From assembly GCF_023897065.1 (NCBI RefSeq), contig NZ_JAMHIV010000001.1:310001-374000 (forward strand): a DNA stretch of 64,000 nucleotides, read 5' to 3'. The DNA is from Crossiella sp. SN42. GTDB lineage: Bacteria; Actinomycetota; Actinomycetes; Mycobacteriales; Pseudonocardiaceae. The translations under genes were made by a program, and so were the position numbers. Positions 62,866 through 64,000 of the stretch are shown piece by piece (positions within the stretch are counted from its first letter, which is position 1; every line of letters begins with the position of its first letter). The notes under the pieces are model-generated. The model was not told where the DNA came from. It saw nothing but the letters and a program-made list of their open reading frames with translations, and did no database searches.

Positions 62866-63090
62866 GTGGCTGTATCCGTGGACCTGGCCAAGCAGCTCGA
62901 CAAGGCTTACGAGAACCTGACCGTGGCCGAGGTCCTCGACGCGCCGGTCGCCGCGCTGGCCGGTGTCAGCGAGGGCGACGGCGAGAAGCTGGCGGCCGCC
63001 TTCGGCGTCAAGACGGTCCGCGACCTCGGCACCAACAAGTACTTCAAGCTGGCTGCCGCGCTGGTGGCGCTCAACGACGCCGGCAAGTGA
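62866..63090 (+). CDS. 74-aa helix-hairpin-helix-like protein
   Basis: GTG 62866 follows AAGGGG. The middle (LAGVSEGDGEKLAAAFGVKT) has the GxG hairpin spacing of HhH modules and a helical end. Could bind DNA or protein non-specifically; function unknown. A candidate -10, GATAAC, lies at 62820-62825. Ended by the terminator at 63096. Confidence 0.65.
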   Translation: MAVSVDLAKQLDKAYENLTVAEVLDAPVAALAGVSEGDGEKLAAAFGVKTVRDLGTNKYFKLAAALVALNDAGK

Positions 63091-63095
63091 TCGTC

Positions 63096-63128
63096 ACGAG
63101 GCGGGGACGGATCCCGTTCCCGCCTCGT
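63096..63128. terminator. Strong hairpin terminator
   Basis: 15-bp stem ACGAGGCGGGGACGG/CCGTTCCCGCCTCGT with one G-U pair and a 3-base loop (ATC), 5 bases after the HhH gene. Its last base starts the -10 of the RES gene. Confidence 0.8.
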
Positions 63129-63145
63129 AGACTTGCTCGTTGATG
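63128..63145 (+). promoter_or_regulatory. Leaderless promoter of the RES-domain gene
   Basis: TAGACT (63128-63133) lies 9 bases before ATG 63143 and 6 before TTG 63140; no ribosome site. Overlaps the preceding terminator by one base. Confidence 0.45.
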
Positions 63146-63802
63146 ACCCGACTACCGCCGCCTCCCTCGCCGGAGGTGCTGACCAGCGCGGTCGATCCAG
63201 CGACCGACATCCTCAGCCTGTCCTCCTCGACCCGCCTGGTCCGGTTGTTCTTCGCCGGTGGCAGGCATCCGCAGCGGTGGAACTCCTTCCGGCACGTCGG
63301 CCCGCTGCCGCACGCCTTCTTCGACCCGCAGCGGCCCACCGAGGACGGAGTTCCGGCCCGGGACGACGAGAACGGCGTGGTCTACTTCTCGCTGTCCATC
63401 CGCACCTCCATCGCCGAGGTCTTCCAGGCCACCGCGGTGGTGGACCGGCAGACCCGCGCCCCGCACGTGGTGATGACCCGGCCCCGCCGGGCCCTGCGGC
63501 TGCTCGACCTGACCGGGCTGTGGCCGACCAAGGTCGGCGCCTCGCAGGCGATCTGGCAGGACAGCACCGACCGCACCCAGGCCTGGGCCCGCGCCATCCG
63601 CGAGGCCATGCCCGACCTGGACGGCCTGTGGTACCGCTCCGGCGTCGACGCGGGCAATCCGGCGCTGTGCCTGTGGGATCCGCCCGCGGCCTCCGCGCTG
63701 CCTGCCCGGCCGGACGTGCTGCACCCGCTCGACCACGCCGGGCTGGACCTGTCGCTGGGGCGCGCGGGGCAGGAGCTGAACTACACCATCCTGGGCGCAT
63801 GA
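63143..63802 (+). CDS. RES-domain protein (putative NAD+-degrading fold)
   Basis: 219 aa from ATG 63143. TRLVRLFF (Arg), HAFFDPQRP and GVVYFSLSIRTSIAEVF (Tyr and Glu) follow the RES family pattern. RES toxins such as MbcT and ParT break down NAD+ or ADP-ribosylate (family knowledge). The usual Xre-type antitoxin partner is absent; instead the stop overlaps an SMI1/KNR4-like gene as ATGA. The protein has no signal peptide. Toxin role is inferred. Confidence 0.7.
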   Translation: MTRLPPPPSPEVLTSAVDPATDILSLSSSTRLVRLFFAGGRHPQRWNSFRHVGPLPHAFFDPQRPTEDGVPARDDENGVVYFSLSIRTSIAEVFQATAVVDRQTRAPHVVMTRPRRALRLLDLTGLWPTKVGASQAIWQDSTDRTQAWARAIREAMPDLDGLWYRSGVDAGNPALCLWDPPAASALPARPDVLHPLDHAGLDLSLGRAGQELNYTILGA

Positions 63803-64000
63803 CCCCCGGCATCGGCGAGTCCTGGCAACGGATCACCGGCTGGCTGGCCACGCACGCCCCGGCCACCCACCGCGACGTCAACCCGCCCGCCGCCGCGGCC
63901 GACCTGACTGCCCTCACCGGCCACGGTGATCTCGACCTGCCTCCCGGGCTGCGGCGCTGGTGGTCGCTGGCCGACGGCATCCGGGACCGGGCCGGGGCGA
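63799..64000 (+). CDS. SMI1/KNR4 (SUKH)-like protein, 3' end cut by window
   Basis: 67 codons seen. ESWQRITGWLATHAPATHRD, a Pro/Ala-rich linker, then GLRRWWSLADGIRDRAGA match the N-terminal part of SMI1/KNR4 proteins, where the WW-L-DG block is characteristic. The SUKH superfamily contains immunity proteins of bacterial toxins (established knowledge). ATGA overlap with the RES gene implies tight co-expression. Confidence 0.6.
   Translation, partial: MTPGIGESWQRITGWLATHAPATHRDVNPPAAAADLTALTGHGDLDLPPGLRRWWSLADGIRDRAGA

Noticed and set aside
62866-63802. HhH-like 74-aa protein plus RES protein as a toxin-antitoxin operon
   Set aside because: A 15-bp-stem terminator and a separate promoter lie between them, and the small protein does not resemble a DUF2384/Xre antitoxin.

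Overview
The window looks like chromosomal DNA of a high-GC actinomycete, most likely of the Pseudonocardiaceae. Support comes from the strongly GC-biased third codon positions, many GTG/TTG starts, frequent leaderless promoters, furA-katG, an AfsR/SARP-type regulator, DUF5997 and LysR-like neighbours, two secreted chitinases and a TIGR03086-type mycothiol-world protein. There is no plasmid, phage or CRISPR signature. One insertion sequence is present. No rRNA or tRNA gene was recognised.

Layout. 1-2.4 kb: 5' part of a streptogrisin-type secreted protease and a membrane Ser/Thr kinase. 2.4-7.6 kb: a MerR regulator divergent from a translationally coupled cassette of two YbtP/YbtQ-like ABC exporter-fold proteins plus an O-methyltransferase, with an IdeR/DtxR-like iron box at the promoter. 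7.6-9.7 kb: secreted beta-propeller protein and an XRE regulator. 9.6-16.4 kb: a sugar ABC importer operon ending in a GH63-like glucosylglycerate/mannosylglycerate hydrolase, with a divergent ROK regulator and a palindrome between them. 16.5-20 kb: AI-2E family membrane protein, secreted alpha/beta-hydrolase-like protein, a 54-aa secreted peptide and a GNAT enzyme. 20.6-21.7 kb: a complete IS481-family element with a 6-bp duplication. 21.7-23.2 kb: YfcE-like phosphoesterase and a membrane protein. 23.3-30.6 kb: coupled LysR and LAL regulators followed by a two-gene chitinase operon with a DasR-like operator. 30.6-34 kb: TIGR03086 protein, katG and furA. 34.2-37.1 kb: a rifamycin-associated-element-like repeat, an internally deleted GT1 glycosyltransferase and a HelD/HelR-family RNA polymerase ATPase. 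37-42.9 kb: thioesterase, GNAT, VanY-like peptidase, HTH-less LysR-type protein with DUF5997, a TetR/hydrolase pair and a lipoprotein. 42.9-49.4 kb: LysR, dnaE, secreted phosphoesterase, DEDDh exonuclease and a small membrane protein. 49.5-53.9 kb: amidohydrolase-MFS operon with divergent RpiR regulator, SRPBCC protein and a cupin remnant. 53.9-57.2 kb: complete Mn/Zn ABC importer operon with its own DtxR/MntR-type regulator and a 22-bp palindrome. 57.2-62.7 kb: VOC protein/WYL regulator pair and SARP regulator/dehalogenase-like hydrolase pair, each divergent around an operator-like repeat. 62.8-64 kb: a 74-aa HhH-like protein, a strong terminator, then a RES-domain protein coupled to an SMI1/KNR4-like gene cut by the window edge.

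How the parts work together. Much of the window consists of small regulator-plus-target modules with a readable operator between divergent genes. Themes are metal supply and oxidative stress (iron box, MntR-like site, furA-katG), polymer and osmolyte scavenging (chitin, glucosylglycerate-type sugar) and antibiotic defence (RAE-HelD). The most informative single observations are the RAE followed by a gutted glycosyltransferase and HelD, and the IS481 copy that landed exactly in the overlapping stop codons of two convergent genes without damaging either.
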